From JAHFRG01 sp041495205 (GTDB taxonomy: Bacteria > Pseudomonadota > Gammaproteobacteria > Burkholderiales > JAHFRG01), in the NCBI GenBank assembly GCA_041495205.1, contig JBGQCF010000006.1, forward strand, positions 16,477-80,476: 64,000 nt of DNA, read 5' to 3'. Below are positions 1 to 8,783 of this stretch, in pieces. Below the pieces are notes generated by a model. That model had not been told where the DNA came from and did not search any database. It saw only the letters and a list, made by a program, of their open reading frames with translations. The position numbers and the translations under genes are program-made. Each line of letters starts with the position of its first letter. The stretch's first letter is position 1.

Positions 1-531
1 GGGCACCAACGTGAGATGAATAAAGCAGGTATTGTGGCGACCCAGCTTGATGCTCATCTGTCGGATCGCTTCGAGGAAAGGCAGCGATTCGATATCCCCC
101 ACCGTGCCGCCGATTTCAACAATGGCGACCGCGGCGTCATTTGCCCCCTGCCGGATGAAATTCTGAATCTCGTCGGTTATATGCGGAATCACCTGCACCG
201 TGCCGCCAAGATAATCGCCGCGCCGCTCTTTTTTAATGACGCTTTCGTAAATCTGGCCGGTGGTGAAATTGTTGCGCTTGCTCATCTTGGCATTGACGAA
301 TCGCTCATAGTGGCCGAGATCGAGATCGGTTTCTGCGCCATCTTCGGTGACAAACACTTCCCCGTGCTGGAACGGGCTCATGGTGCCCGGGTCCACGTTG
401 ATGTAAGGGTCAAGCTTGAGGAGAGTGATTTTGATGCCGCGGGATTCGAGAATGGCTGCGAGGGAGGCGGCGGCGATCCCTTTACCCAGGGAGGAGACCA
501 CGCCACCAGTTACAAAAATATACTTGGTCAT
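1..531 (-). CDS. pyrG: CTP synthase, N-terminal part (runs off the window)
   Basis: CTP synthase makes CTP from UTP, ATP and glutamine, the last step of pyrimidine nucleotide synthesis. The minus strand reads MTKYIFVTGGVVSSLGKG from an ATG at 531 and stays open to base 1, giving the first 177 residues of the amidoligase domain. The P-loop-like GGVVSSLGKG and the stretch EDGAETDLDLGHYERF are hallmarks of the family. The glutaminase domain lies outside the window. The gene diverges from ygfZ across about 140 bases that must hold both promoters. The assignment is secure; only the 5' third is visible. Confidence 0.96.
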   Translation of the reverse strand, partial: MTKYIFVTGGVVSSLGKGIAAASLAAILESRGIKITLLKLDPYINVDPGTMSPFQHGEVFVTEDGAETDLDLGHYERFVNAKMSKRNNFTTGQIYESVIKKERRGDYLGGTVQVIPHITDEIQNFIRQGANDAAVAIVEIGGTVGDIESLPFLEAIRQMSIKLGRHNTCFIHLTLVP

Positions 532-672
532 GTAATGGCCAGTAAGTTATGTGCAACATGATAGCGCAAAAAGCAACCGGTAACAATTAATCATGACCGC
601 CCTGAAAGCCAAGATGTATTGGCTTTGTTAGATTAGAATGGTGTGTTCTCGGTTTGGGTTCCGCTCCTTCCC

Positions 673-1701
673 ATGCACGCAGACTGGCAACAGCATTTAC
701 ATAGCGCAGGCGCGAGAATTGAAAACGACGCTGTAAGCCATTTTGGCGACCCGCGAGCGGAACTTCACGCCGCCCAAACGGGTACTATACTCTGCGATCT
801 ATCGCATTTCGGTTTGCTGTGTTTTTCCGGGGAAGACAGCCGGGCTTTTCTGCACAGCCAGCTTTCCAGCGACGTCCTGAAACTCACCGCGGCAACAGCC
901 CAATACAGCAGTTACTGCACTCCCAAAGGGCGCGTACTCGCGAGTTTCCTGCTATGGCAATCAGGTGAAGGCTATTTCGCTCAGCTTCATGGCGGTTTGC
1001 GCGAGAGCATTCAAAACCGGCTCGCAAAATTTGTGTTACGCTCCAAAGTAAAAATAATCGATGCAAGCGGAACGCACGTATCCCTGGGCCTCGCCGGAAA
1101 CAACTCCGAAATGCTTGCGATAAAATGCTTCAGCGACATTCCGCAGCCCGTTCTGGGAGTAGCACACCACGAAGCAGCTACACTGATCCGCATATCGCCC
1201 GACCGCTTTCAAATCATCTGCACTGCCCAGCAAGCTCCTGCGTTGTGGGAAAAGCTAAGCCGTGGCGCCACAACGGTGGGAAATCGGTGCTGGGACTGGC
1301 TCAACATTCGTGGCGGGATCCCGGTTGTCGCACCGGCGACCCAAGAGCAATTCGTGCCACAGATGCTGAACATGGAAATCATCGGCGCAGTCAACTTCAA
1401 CAAAGGCTGTTATCCCGGGCAGGAAATCATCGCGCGCACTCAGCACCTGGGGATCCTCAAACGACGCATGTATCTCGCCAATTTCATCAGCGACAATCCC
1501 CCCCAGCCTGGAGAGGAGCTATTCAGCGACGATGCGCAAGACCAAGCAAGCGGCATGATCGTCAACGCCGCAGCTTCGCCTGAGGGCGGGTATGATGTCC
1601 TGGCAGTAATCCAAATTGCCAGCGCCCGCACTGAACATGTCCACTGGAAATCGCCGGGCGGTCCTGTCTTGAAATTGCTGCCACTTCCTTATTCCGTGTA
1701 A
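673..1701 (+). CDS. ygfZ: YgfZ/GcvT-type folate-binding protein, Fe-S cluster assembly
   Basis: YgfZ proteins bind tetrahydrofolate and help build or repair iron-sulfur clusters in enzymes such as MiaB. The signature KGCYPGQE lies near residue 244, and its cysteine is the family's functional residue. The length of 342 residues fits the family. A GTG at 643 would add ten residues, but the first ATG at 673 gives a normal N-terminus and is preferred. The stop codon overlaps the next ATG by one base (TAATG), so the following DUF4936 gene is probably translated by coupling. Confidence 0.9.
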   Translation: MHADWQQHLHSAGARIENDAVSHFGDPRAELHAAQTGTILCDLSHFGLLCFSGEDSRAFLHSQLSSDVLKLTAATAQYSSYCTPKGRVLASFLLWQSGEGYFAQLHGGLRESIQNRLAKFVLRSKVKIIDASGTHVSLGLAGNNSEMLAIKCFSDIPQPVLGVAHHEAATLIRISPDRFQIICTAQQAPALWEKLSRGATTVGNRCWDWLNIRGGIPVVAPATQEQFVPQMLNMEIIGAVNFNKGCYPGQEIIARTQHLGILKRRMYLANFISDNPPQPGEELFSDDAQDQASGMIVNAAASPEGGYDVLAVIQIASARTEHVHWKSPGGPVLKLLPLPYSV

Positions 1702-1982
1702 TGCCGCTTAATTTCTACATTTATTACCGGGTGGAGCCTGCCAACGCAGCCGTACTGGAAGCGCGCATCCGCGAAATGCAGGCGGCTTTGCACCTTCAGA
1801 CCGGAGTTGCGGGACGCCTGTTGAAAAAGCGGGACGAGCCGCTGTTGTGGATGGAAGTGTACGAAAATGTTGCCGTAGCGGAGGGTTTCGAGGATGCTTT
1901 GCTGCGCGTTGTCGAAGAATACCAAATACGGCAATTCCTTGAGCCTGGCTCGCAGCGGCATACCGAGTGTTTCAACGTTTAA
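1701..1982 (+). CDS. DUF4936 family protein
   Basis: A 93-residue protein that starts MPLNFYIYYRVEP and resembles the short ferredoxin-like-fold DUF4936 proteins found downstream of ygfZ in betaproteobacteria. No signal peptide or membrane segment is visible and no catalytic motif is known. It starts inside the ygfZ stop codon and is followed after 8 bases by an NRDE gene, so the three probably form one operon. Function is unknown; the operon suggests a link to Fe-S or folate chemistry, which is inference only. Confidence 0.75.
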   Translation: MPLNFYIYYRVEPANAAVLEARIREMQAALHLQTGVAGRLLKKRDEPLLWMEVYENVAVAEGFEDALLRVVEEYQIRQFLEPGSQRHTECFNV

Positions 1983-1990
1983 ATGTGTAA

Positions 1991-2773
1991 ATGTGCCTGG
2001 CACTGTTCGCGCATAAAGTAATCTCCCGTTATCCGCTGCTGTTCCTGGCGAACCGTGATGAATTCTACGATCGCCCCACAGCTGCAGCGGATTTCTGGAA
2101 GGACACGCCTTCAGTGCTCGGCGGGCGCGATTTGCGCATGGGGGGCACCTGGCTGAGCGTGACACGCAACGCACGCTTTGCAGCAGTAACCAATTTCAGG
2201 AAAGGTTTTACGCAGAAAAAAAACACCCCGTCACGCGGCAAGCTGGCCAGCGATTTCCTGCTGGGAAATGAAAAGGCCGAAGATTATTTGCGCCGGCTTG
2301 AGCAGCGTGCAGACGACTACGACGGCTTCAATCTGTTGCTCGGAGAGGCAGGCGAAATTTACTACTACGCAAATCATGGCGGCGAACTGAAACAGCTTGC
2401 GCCCGGTTTCTACGGCTTGAGCAACCACTTGCTGGATACACCCTGGCCCAAGGTGGAGCGCGGCAAATCCAGGCTGGCAGCGCTTTTCGCCAACGCCCAG
2501 CCGCCCGATTCAGAAGCGCTGTTTGCCGTGCTCGCCGAGCGTCATATTGCGGCTGATGTTGAGTTACCGGATACAGGCGTAGGGTTGGAATGGGAACGGA
2601 TGCTCTCCCCCGCTTTCATCATTACCCCGGATTATGGTACCCGCTCCTCCACCCTGCTCTTCATCGGCTCGGACCGGCGAATAAAGTTCATCGAGCGCTC
2701 GTTTGAACGGGGCGTCGAGGCTGGTACCGTAAGCCACGAGTTTGTGATTCAACCCATAGGTTCACAGGCGTAG
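1991..2773 (+). CDS. NRDE (TANGO2-like) family protein
   Basis: A 260-residue member of the NRDE family, the bacterial relatives of eukaryotic TANGO2. The naming motif is at residues 21-24 (FLANRDEFYDRP) and the protein begins MC, so Cys2 could be exposed after methionine removal, as in N-terminal-nucleophile-like folds. GGTWLSVT and VTNFRKG follow where expected. TANGO2 homologues have been linked to haem handling, but the biochemical role of the bacterial proteins is not settled. It lies 8 bases after the DUF4936 gene, last in the ygfZ operon. Confidence 0.85.
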   Translation: MCLALFAHKVISRYPLLFLANRDEFYDRPTAAADFWKDTPSVLGGRDLRMGGTWLSVTRNARFAAVTNFRKGFTQKKNTPSRGKLASDFLLGNEKAEDYLRRLEQRADDYDGFNLLLGEAGEIYYYANHGGELKQLAPGFYGLSNHLLDTPWPKVERGKSRLAALFANAQPPDSEALFAVLAERHIAADVELPDTGVGLEWERMLSPAFIITPDYGTRSSTLLFIGSDRRIKFIERSFERGVEAGTVSHEFVIQPIGSQA

Positions 2774-2886
2774 TGTCATTTTTACATGAGCAATACCCGC
2801 GTCCATAAGTGGTAAATTTTATGTATGTTTGGTGAATTCTCCTCCCAGACAAATATATAATGCACCATCAACCGAGAAATTAAGCC

Positions 2887-4860
2887 ATGAAAAGCTTGTG
2901 GAACCCAAAGGAAGCAGCAAACTTCAAAGGTGACCTGGGTATGCGAGTTTACACGTCGCGCCTGCTGGGCCGGGACAAATCTCTGGTGCTGCACGGCGGC
3001 GGCAATACCTCGGTCAAGATCCGGGAACGCAATATCCTTGGAAAAGAGGAAGACATCCTTTACGTCAAAGGCAGCGGCTGGGATTTGGAAAGCATAGAAG
3101 CTGCCGGTTTCTCTCCGGTGCGCCTGCCTCACTTGCTGCATCTTGCCGAGCTCGATGCACTCTCCGACCCGCAAATGGTGAATGAGCTGAAAACACATAC
3201 GACGCGCGCTTCGGCTCCCGCGCCTTCGATCGAGACCATTCTGCACGCGATTCTTCCCTACAAATACGTAGACCATACCCATGCCGATGCGGTGATTACC
3301 GTCACCAACACTGCGGATGGGGAGGAACGCGTCAGGGAAATCTATGGCGAGAGCGTAGTAATCATTCCCTACGTGATGCCGGGCTTCGAATTGGCGCGGG
3401 TGTGTGCCCGGCAATTCGCCAGGGAAGCAAAGCGCGGCACCATAGGCATGGTGCTCATGAACCACGGTATTTTTTCTTTCGGCGCCACCGCCAGAGAATC
3501 CTATGAACGCATGATTGCCCTGGTATCGCGTGCGGAAAAATATCTGGCCAGGAAAGGCGCCTGGAAAATCGCCTCTCGGGCCGGCGGCATTCCCAAAGCA
3601 CCGATGACAATGAAACTTGCCTCGTTACGCGGGGAAATTTCAAAGGTTGCGGGTTTCCCCGCCATTCTCAGCACCTGCACCAATGGCCAAACCCTGGCAT
3701 TCGCACGGCGCAAGAATGTTGCAAAAATCTCACAGCAGGGGCCGGCCACACCCGACCACGTGATCCGCACCAAACGGCTGCCGATGCTGAGACGGAATGT
3801 TGGGGCTTATGCCAAGCGCTACCGCGAATATTTCCAGCAATACGTGCGCGCAGCCAAGGAAAAGAAAACCATGCTGGATCCCGCGCCACGGGTAATTCTC
3901 GATGCGGAGTTTGGCATGTGCACAGTGGGGCAAACTGCCAAAGACGCGGCCATTGCCGCTGAAATTTATTTGCATACCATCGAAATCATTTTGCGGGCCA
4001 CGGCTCTGGGTGGCTATCGCGCGCTTCCCGCAAAAGAATTGTTCGAAGTCGAATACTGGGACCTCGAGCAGGCCAAACTCAAGAAAAGCGGCAAGCCGCC
4101 GGTGTTCACCGGCGAAATCGCTTTGGTCACCGGCGCGGCATCGGGCATAGGCAAGGCATGCGTAGATTCCTTGCTTGCACGCGGCGCGGCGGTCATCGGG
4201 CTCGATTTGAATCCGGCCATTGGACACATGCACAAACGCAGCGACTTCCTGGGCGTGCGTTGCGATGTAACAAGTGAAACGGCTGTGGCGAGCGCGCTTG
4301 AATGCGCTGTCAAAGCCTTCGGCGGTCTCGACATGCTGGTACTCAACGCCGGAATTTTCCCGGCAAGCCGCCGAATTGAGGCTTTGCATGGCGAAGAATG
4401 GCGCAAGGTGATGAATGTCAACCTCGATGCCAATCTGTTGATGCTGCGCGAATGCCATCCTTTGCTGAAACTCTCGCCCAAAGGCGGCCGCGTGGTGATC
4501 ATCGGTTCCAAAAACGTTCCCGCGCCGGGTCCCGGGGCTGCTGCTTACTCCGCTTCCAAAGCAGCGCTCAATCAACTCGCCAGAGTAGCGGCACTGGAAT
4601 GGGGTGTGGATAGCATACGCATTAATACCATTCACCCCAACGCCGTGTTCGACACGGCCATCTGGACCGAAGCGGTGCTTGCTTCGCGCGCCGCTCAGTA
4701 TGGCCTCAGCGTCGAGCAATACAAGAAAAATAATGTACTGAGGACCGAGGTCACAAGCCGCGATGTTGCGGAACTTGCCGCCGAAATGTGCGGCCCGCTG
4801 TTTGCCAAAACCACTGCTGCGCAGGTGCCGGTAGACGGCGGCAACGAGCGGGTAATTTAA
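2887..4860 (+). CDS. Bifunctional class II aldolase / short-chain dehydrogenase
   Basis: A 657-residue fusion. Residues 1 to about 400 are a class II (RhaD/fuculose-phosphate type) aldolase with metal-binding histidines in DHTHADAV and MNHGIFSFG. From about residue 410 comes an NAD(P)-binding short-chain dehydrogenase with TGAASGIG, LNAG and YSASK. Related aldolases cleave phosphorylated deoxyketoses to dihydroxyacetone phosphate and an aldehyde, and the attached dehydrogenase could then convert the aldehyde. The stop codon overlaps the mtnA start (TAATG). This pairing suggests the substrate is 5-methylthioribulose-1-phosphate or 5-deoxyribulose-1-phosphate, as in the DHAP shunt. The domains are clear; the substrate is inferred from the neighbour. 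Confidence 0.88.
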   Translation: MKSLWNPKEAANFKGDLGMRVYTSRLLGRDKSLVLHGGGNTSVKIRERNILGKEEDILYVKGSGWDLESIEAAGFSPVRLPHLLHLAELDALSDPQMVNELKTHTTRASAPAPSIETILHAILPYKYVDHTHADAVITVTNTADGEERVREIYGESVVIIPYVMPGFELARVCARQFAREAKRGTIGMVLMNHGIFSFGATARESYERMIALVSRAEKYLARKGAWKIASRAGGIPKAPMTMKLASLRGEISKVAGFPAILSTCTNGQTLAFARRKNVAKISQQGPATPDHVIRTKRLPMLRRNVGAYAKRYREYFQQYVRAAKEKKTMLDPAPRVILDAEFGMCTVGQTAKDAAIAAEIYLHTIEIILRATALGGYRALPAKELFEVEYWDLEQAKLKKSGKPPVFTGEIALVTGAASGIGKACVDSLLARGAAVIGLDLNPAIGHMHKRSDFLGVRCDVTSETAVASALECAVKAFGGLDMLVLNAGIFPASRRIEALHGEEWRKVMNVNLDANLLMLRECHPLLKLSPKGGRVVIIGSKNVPAPGPGAAAYSASKAALNQLARVAALEWGVDSIRINTIHPNAVFDTAIWTEAVLASRAAQYGLSVEQYKKNNVLRTEVTSRDVAELAAEMCGPLFAKTTAAQVPVDGGNERVI

Positions 4861-5915
4861 TGAGCTCGCAGTCTGATAAAGTCGAAACACTGCGCTGGCG
4901 GGACAACAAGCTGGAAATGATAGACCAGCGCATTCTTCCCGAGCGGTTTGAATATGTGAGCTTTGATTCCGCAGCCGCCGTCGCCGACGGCATACGCAAC
5001 ATGGTGGTGAGAGGCGCGCCTGCAATCGGTTGCGCCGCAGCCTATGGCATCGCATTGGAAGCACGGCGCTTGGAGCATCTATCGGAAAAAGATTTTGAAT
5101 CGGCCCTGGAAAAAAGCTTTACCGAGCTTGTGCATAGCCGGCCTACTGCGGTCAATCTATTCTGGGCGTTACAGCGCATGCGAGAAGCCTGGAACACAGT
5201 AAAGCATCAGAGTCGTGCGGTAATTGCGCAAAAATTTCTGAGTGAGGCACAGGCCATCCAAACCGAAGACCTGCTGATCAACCGCGCTATCGGCAAGCAT
5301 GGCGCTGCGCTCATTAAAGATAACGCGAGAATTCTTACCTACTGCAACGCCGGGGCGCTTGCCACCGCTGGCCATGGCACTGCGCTGGGAGTTATCCGTT
5401 CAGCGGTTGAAGCCGGCAACAAAGTCAGCGTATTTACCGGTGAAACCCGCCCTTTCCTGCAAGGCGCGCGACTTACCGCCTGGGAACTGGTTCAGGAAAA
5501 CATTCCGGTGACACTGATCACCGACAACATGGCCGGGCATTTTATGAGCCGCGGGGAAATTGATGTGGTGATCGTAGGCACCGACCGCGTGGCTGCGAAC
5601 GGTGACGTGGCTAACAAGATCGGCACCTACATGCTGGCGGTGCTGGCGCAGCGGCACAATATTCCTTTTTATGTTGCCTGTCCGCTTTCCAGCATTGATC
5701 TTGGCGTTGCGAGCGGCGCCGATATCCCCATCGAAGAACGCTCAGCTTCCGAGGTCTCGGGATTCCGCCAAACGCAATGGGCGGCTAAAGGTGTGAAAGT
5801 GCGCAACCCGGCGTTCGACGTAACACCCGCGGAATTGGTGACCGGGCTTATCACCGAGAAAGGCGTGGTGCTCTCCCCTAACCGGGACAAGCTGAAAAAA
5901 CTTTTTGAAAAATAG
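4860..5915 (+). CDS. mtnA: S-methyl-5-thioribose-1-phosphate isomerase
   Basis: MtnA converts 5-methylthioribose-1-phosphate to methylthioribulose-1-phosphate in methionine/MTA salvage and can also act on 5-deoxyribose-1-phosphate. The 351-residue protein shows the family blocks VVRGAPAIGCAAAYG near the N-terminus, TYCNAGALATAGHGTALG, VIVGTDRVAANGDVANKIGT and YVACPLSSIDL. An upstream in-frame start at 4788 exists, but the ATG at 4860 overlaps the aldolase stop and gives the family's usual N-terminus. No mtnP, mtnK or downstream mtnBCD genes lie nearby, so the partner is the fused aldolase/dehydrogenase. Confidence 0.95.
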   Translation: MSSQSDKVETLRWRDNKLEMIDQRILPERFEYVSFDSAAAVADGIRNMVVRGAPAIGCAAAYGIALEARRLEHLSEKDFESALEKSFTELVHSRPTAVNLFWALQRMREAWNTVKHQSRAVIAQKFLSEAQAIQTEDLLINRAIGKHGAALIKDNARILTYCNAGALATAGHGTALGVIRSAVEAGNKVSVFTGETRPFLQGARLTAWELVQENIPVTLITDNMAGHFMSRGEIDVVIVGTDRVAANGDVANKIGTYMLAVLAQRHNIPFYVACPLSSIDLGVASGADIPIEERSASEVSGFRQTQWAAKGVKVRNPAFDVTPAELVTGLITEKGVVLSPNRDKLKKLFEK

Positions 5916-6084
5916 AACGATTACGGATAAACCGGAGAGAGATAAAACCGAAGGCGAAACAAGAAGTTTGACTTCAGGCAAGAAGCAGCGGGGGTTTGCG
6001 GCGGAGCATACACGATCATTATGTGAGCAAGCAAACCGAGCAGCGACGCAGCATGAAGGCCAAATCCGCAGTTTCGCCGAGGTT

Positions 6085-6825
6085 TTACAGCGTGACGCCA
6101 CCGCCTACTTCGATAACGGCGCCGTTTATGTAGCTCGCCTCGTCGGAAGCGAGGAAGGCGTAGGTGTTGGCGATTTCTTCCGGCCTGCCGAGCCGTCCCA
6201 GCGGAACTCTTTCCTCGATGGCTCTCAGCACTCGATCCGGCATCGAGCTCAAAAGGGGGGTTTCAATGAATCCGGGGCAGACTGCGTTGGTGCGGATGCC
6301 CCTTTTACCCAGTTCCCGGGCCCAGGTCTTGACCATCCCGATCACGCCGAATTTGCTCGCGGCATAATTGGTCTGGCCGAAATTGCCGTACAAACCGACG
6401 ATAGAGGAAGCGTTCAGAATTACTCCTGAATTCTGCCGCAGCATGATGTCAACCACCGCCCTGGTGCAGTTGTAAACACCTTTGAGGTTGATATCGATCA
6501 CCGTGTCGAACTGCTCGTCAGTCATGTTCTTAAGCTGGCTGTCCATGACGATGCCGGCGTTGTTCACCAGGCAGTCTATACGGCCGTATTTCTTCACCAC
6601 CGCACTGACCATGCTTTCGATGCTGGACTTGTCGCGCACATCCACGATAAAACCCGTGGCCTCGCCGCCTCCGGAGTTGACTTTCTGCACCGTCTCGTCC
6701 AGCCATTCCGGTGTCAAATCACAGGCGATGACCTTTGCGCCTTCCTTGGCAAACTTTATGGCAGTGGCCTGCCCGATGCCGCGTCCGGCACCCGTTATTA
6801 TCGCAACCTTGCCCGCTAGTCTCAT
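6085..6825 (-). CDS. SDR family oxidoreductase (FabG-like 3-oxoacyl reductase)
   Basis: A 246-residue classical short-chain dehydrogenase. It carries the cofactor motif TGAGRGIG near the N-terminus, NNAG, a catalytic serine in LNASS, YAASK, and the C-terminal DEASYINGAVIEVGGG typical of FabG/PhaB-like enzymes. It probably reduces a 3-ketoacyl thioester or a similar ketone with NAD(P)H. The ATG at 6825 is chosen because AAGGA lies eight bases upstream, too close to the alternative ATG at 6831. It converges with mtnA across about 170 bases. The precise substrate cannot be told from sequence. Confidence 0.85.
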   Translation of the reverse strand: MRLAGKVAIITGAGRGIGQATAIKFAKEGAKVIACDLTPEWLDETVQKVNSGGGEATGFIVDVRDKSSIESMVSAVVKKYGRIDCLVNNAGIVMDSQLKNMTDEQFDTVIDINLKGVYNCTRAVVDIMLRQNSGVILNASSIVGLYGNFGQTNYAASKFGVIGMVKTWARELGKRGIRTNAVCPGFIETPLLSSMPDRVLRAIEERVPLGRLGRPEEIANTYAFLASDEASYINGAVIEVGGGVTL

Positions 6826-6999
6826 GCCCATGTTCCTTCACAATAAAATCAATGGCATAAATTGAGTCTAGCATAGCATTGTGCGATGCACAATGCGTTT
6901 TGCACATCTATGCATCTTATTGTTTCAGGTACGCTATTAGCGCTTTAAAAAATGCTGCAGCGCAATTCGAATGGGAACAACGAGGACGACTGAAAATGG

Positions 7000-7485
7000 C
7001 TAGCGTTCGCGGATTTCCAAAGAAGTGCCGACTGCTACTGTATCGAAGAGCTCCAGCAAATCCTGATTACGCATTCTGATGCAGCCTATTGAGCCAGGCT
7101 TGCCCATTTCCACGCTGTCCGGACTGCCGTGGACATAAATATAACGACGCATGGTGTCAACGTTGCCCAGCCGGTTGAATCCGACTTCGCAGCCGGAAAG
7201 CCAGAGAATGCGCGTCAGAATCCAATCGCGCTTGGGATGGAGCCTGGCGAGTTCGGCCGTGTAAGTCTCGCCGGTGGGACGGCGGTCGACGAACACCGTA
7301 TTCACCGGCAGGCCCGCGCCGATTTTGGCGCGAATCAGGTGCAGCCCGCGCGGCGTGCAATTGCTGCCGTTTAATTCACCTGCGCCGTTTTTCGAAGTGG
7401 AAACCCGATAGCGGCTCACTTCCCTGCCCTGCTCATCGAGCAAAGTCAGAGTTTGCTGCAGCAGGCTCACGACGATTTTTGGCAT
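7000..7485 (-). CDS. L,D-transpeptidase (YkuD domain)
   Basis: A 161-residue protein that is nearly all YkuD catalytic domain. These enzymes crosslink peptidoglycan or attach proteins to it through an active-site cysteine. The motif IYVHGSPD followed by GSIGCIRM supplies the histidine and catalytic cysteine. No signal peptide is evident, unlike many exported family members, so either export is atypical or the true start differs. Its ATG overlaps the tadA stop by one base (TGATG), making a two-gene operon. Confidence 0.88.
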   Translation of the reverse strand: MPKIVVSLLQQTLTLLDEQGREVSRYRVSTSKNGAGELNGSNCTPRGLHLIRAKIGAGLPVNTVFVDRRPTGETYTAELARLHPKRDWILTRILWLSGCEVGFNRLGNVDTMRRYIYVHGSPDSVEMGKPGSIGCIRMRNQDLLELFDTVAVGTSLEIRER

Positions 7486-7952
7486 CAGTTTTCCGCCCCG
7501 CGGCGCTTCGCGAAAAAACGCCTCAGCTCCTCACCGCATTCGTCGGCCAGCACGCCGCCCACCACCTGCGTGTGATGATTGAGTCGCGATTCCTGAAATA
7601 GATTTACCACACTGCCGCAAGCGCCGGTCTTTGGATCCGTCGCTCCGTAAACGAGGCGCGCAATGCGCGCCTGCAGGATGGCACCCGCGCACATGGGGCA
7701 AGGCTCGAGTGTCACGTAAAGCGTACAATCGGTCAAACGGTAATTGCCAATTCGCGCAGCGGCACCGCGCAGCGCCTGGATTTCTGCATGTGCGCTCGGG
7801 TCGTTTTTTGAGATGGGCGCATTGAACCCCCGTCCCACGATCTCGCCATTGCTCACCACCACCGCCCCAACCGGAACCTCGTCGGACAACCGGGCTTGTT
7901 GCGCCATTGCCAGCGCCTCACGCATCAACGCGTCGTCAATCGTATTGGTCAT
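7485..7952 (-). CDS. tadA: tRNA-specific adenosine deaminase
   Basis: TadA deaminates the wobble adenosine of tRNA-Arg(ACG) to inosine. The 155-residue protein has the zinc-dependent cytidine-deaminase fold with SAHAEIQAL (zinc ligand and catalytic glutamate) and EPCPMCAGAI (two zinc cysteines). Length and order of motifs match the family. It is first in a pair with the L,D-transpeptidase. Function is well supported. Confidence 0.95.
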   Translation of the reverse strand: MTNTIDDALMREALAMAQQARLSDEVPVGAVVVSNGEIVGRGFNAPISKNDPSAHAEIQALRGAAARIGNYRLTDCTLYVTLEPCPMCAGAILQARIARLVYGATDPKTGACGSVVNLFQESRLNHHTQVVGGVLADECGEELRRFFAKRRGAEN

Positions 7953-8199
7953 TTTTGCCTAGAGGACGGCTTTTCAGAATATCACAGGTTATGTTCACGA
8001 ACCGTCTTACAATCGATCCAGCGGGGTGTGCGCACCCTGGCTCCCTTGATTATCACGTGGACATAAATCAACGCTTTGATTCTAGTGCAGGATGACAAAA
8101 TCATGTAGGATTTGGTTTAATTAATTAAACTCTTTCGGGTGTCTATTTCCAGTTAGGGCTCAGAATAGCGGGCCGCAGAATTCGGGGAGGAAACTGACT

Positions 8200-8649
8200 A
8201 TGAAACTGCAGCAGGCCGACATGCTTCGCCAAAGGATCAATAGGTTCTCGGAGATTGTCGGCAACCTATTGGTTGACTCTTTCCATTATCTGGCATTGTT
8301 TGCCATCGGGGGTGCCATCGTATGGTCAGCGGTATTCGCGTTCTACGGGATGGTGACGAAGATTCACGCCTCGATCGAGGACATCCTGCTTTTGTTTATC
8401 TATCTTGAACTCGGGGCAATGGTCGGCATCTACTTCAAGACCAACCACATGCCGGTCCGCTTTCTGATCTATGTGGCGATTACGGCTTTGACAAGAATGT
8501 TGATCGCCGACATACAAGTCAATCACCACCCCGATCAGAGCATTCTCTTTATTCCGGGAGCGATCCTGTTGCTCACGCTCGCAATATTGGTCATCCGGTA
8601 CGGCTCTTCCAGATTCCCTTCTGGTCTCACGGATGGCGGCAGTAAATAA
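8200..8649 (+). CDS. psiE: PsiE-type phosphate-starvation-inducible membrane protein
   Basis: A 149-residue inner membrane protein with about four hydrophobic segments (roughly residues 25-50, 60-80, 85-105 and 120-138). IEDILLLFIYLELGAMV and the following basic loop before VRFLIYVAITAL match the PsiE family. The role is unknown; E. coli psiE responds to phosphate limitation. GGGGAGGAAACTGACT just before the ATG is a strong ribosome binding site. The gene stands alone between tadA and guaA and is followed by a strong terminator. Confidence 0.8.
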   Translation: MKLQQADMLRQRINRFSEIVGNLLVDSFHYLALFAIGGAIVWSAVFAFYGMVTKIHASIEDILLLFIYLELGAMVGIYFKTNHMPVRFLIYVAITALTRMLIADIQVNHHPDQSILFIPGAILLLTLAILVIRYGSSRFPSGLTDGGSK

Positions 8650-8722
8650 TAGTCGACGCCAGAGTGAACGGCATTTCTTGCAGTCCTAGGCACGCGGGCG
8701 AGTATGAGCCCTGACGTCCAGT

Positions 8723-8761
8723 GCGAGCGGAGCGGCTTCCTGCAACGCTTCGCTCGCTTTT
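8723..8761 (+). terminator. Rho-independent terminator of psiE
   Basis: A 12-base stem, GCGAGCGGAGCG against CGCTTCGCTCGC, encloses an 11-base loop and is followed by TTTT. The T-run is on the plus strand, so it ends psiE transcription ahead of the convergent guaA. Confidence 0.8.
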
Positions 8762-8783
8762 CGCCGATTGCTCAACCGGGCCG

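Noticed and set aside
1125..1583. A 152-codon frame within ygfZ
   Set aside because: It is an out-of-frame shadow of the ygfZ coding sequence with atypical composition.
3730..5064. A 444-codon open frame antisense to the aldolase/dehydrogenase gene
   Set aside because: It lies opposite clear protein domains, resembles no family, and is expected from codon bias in GC-rich genes.
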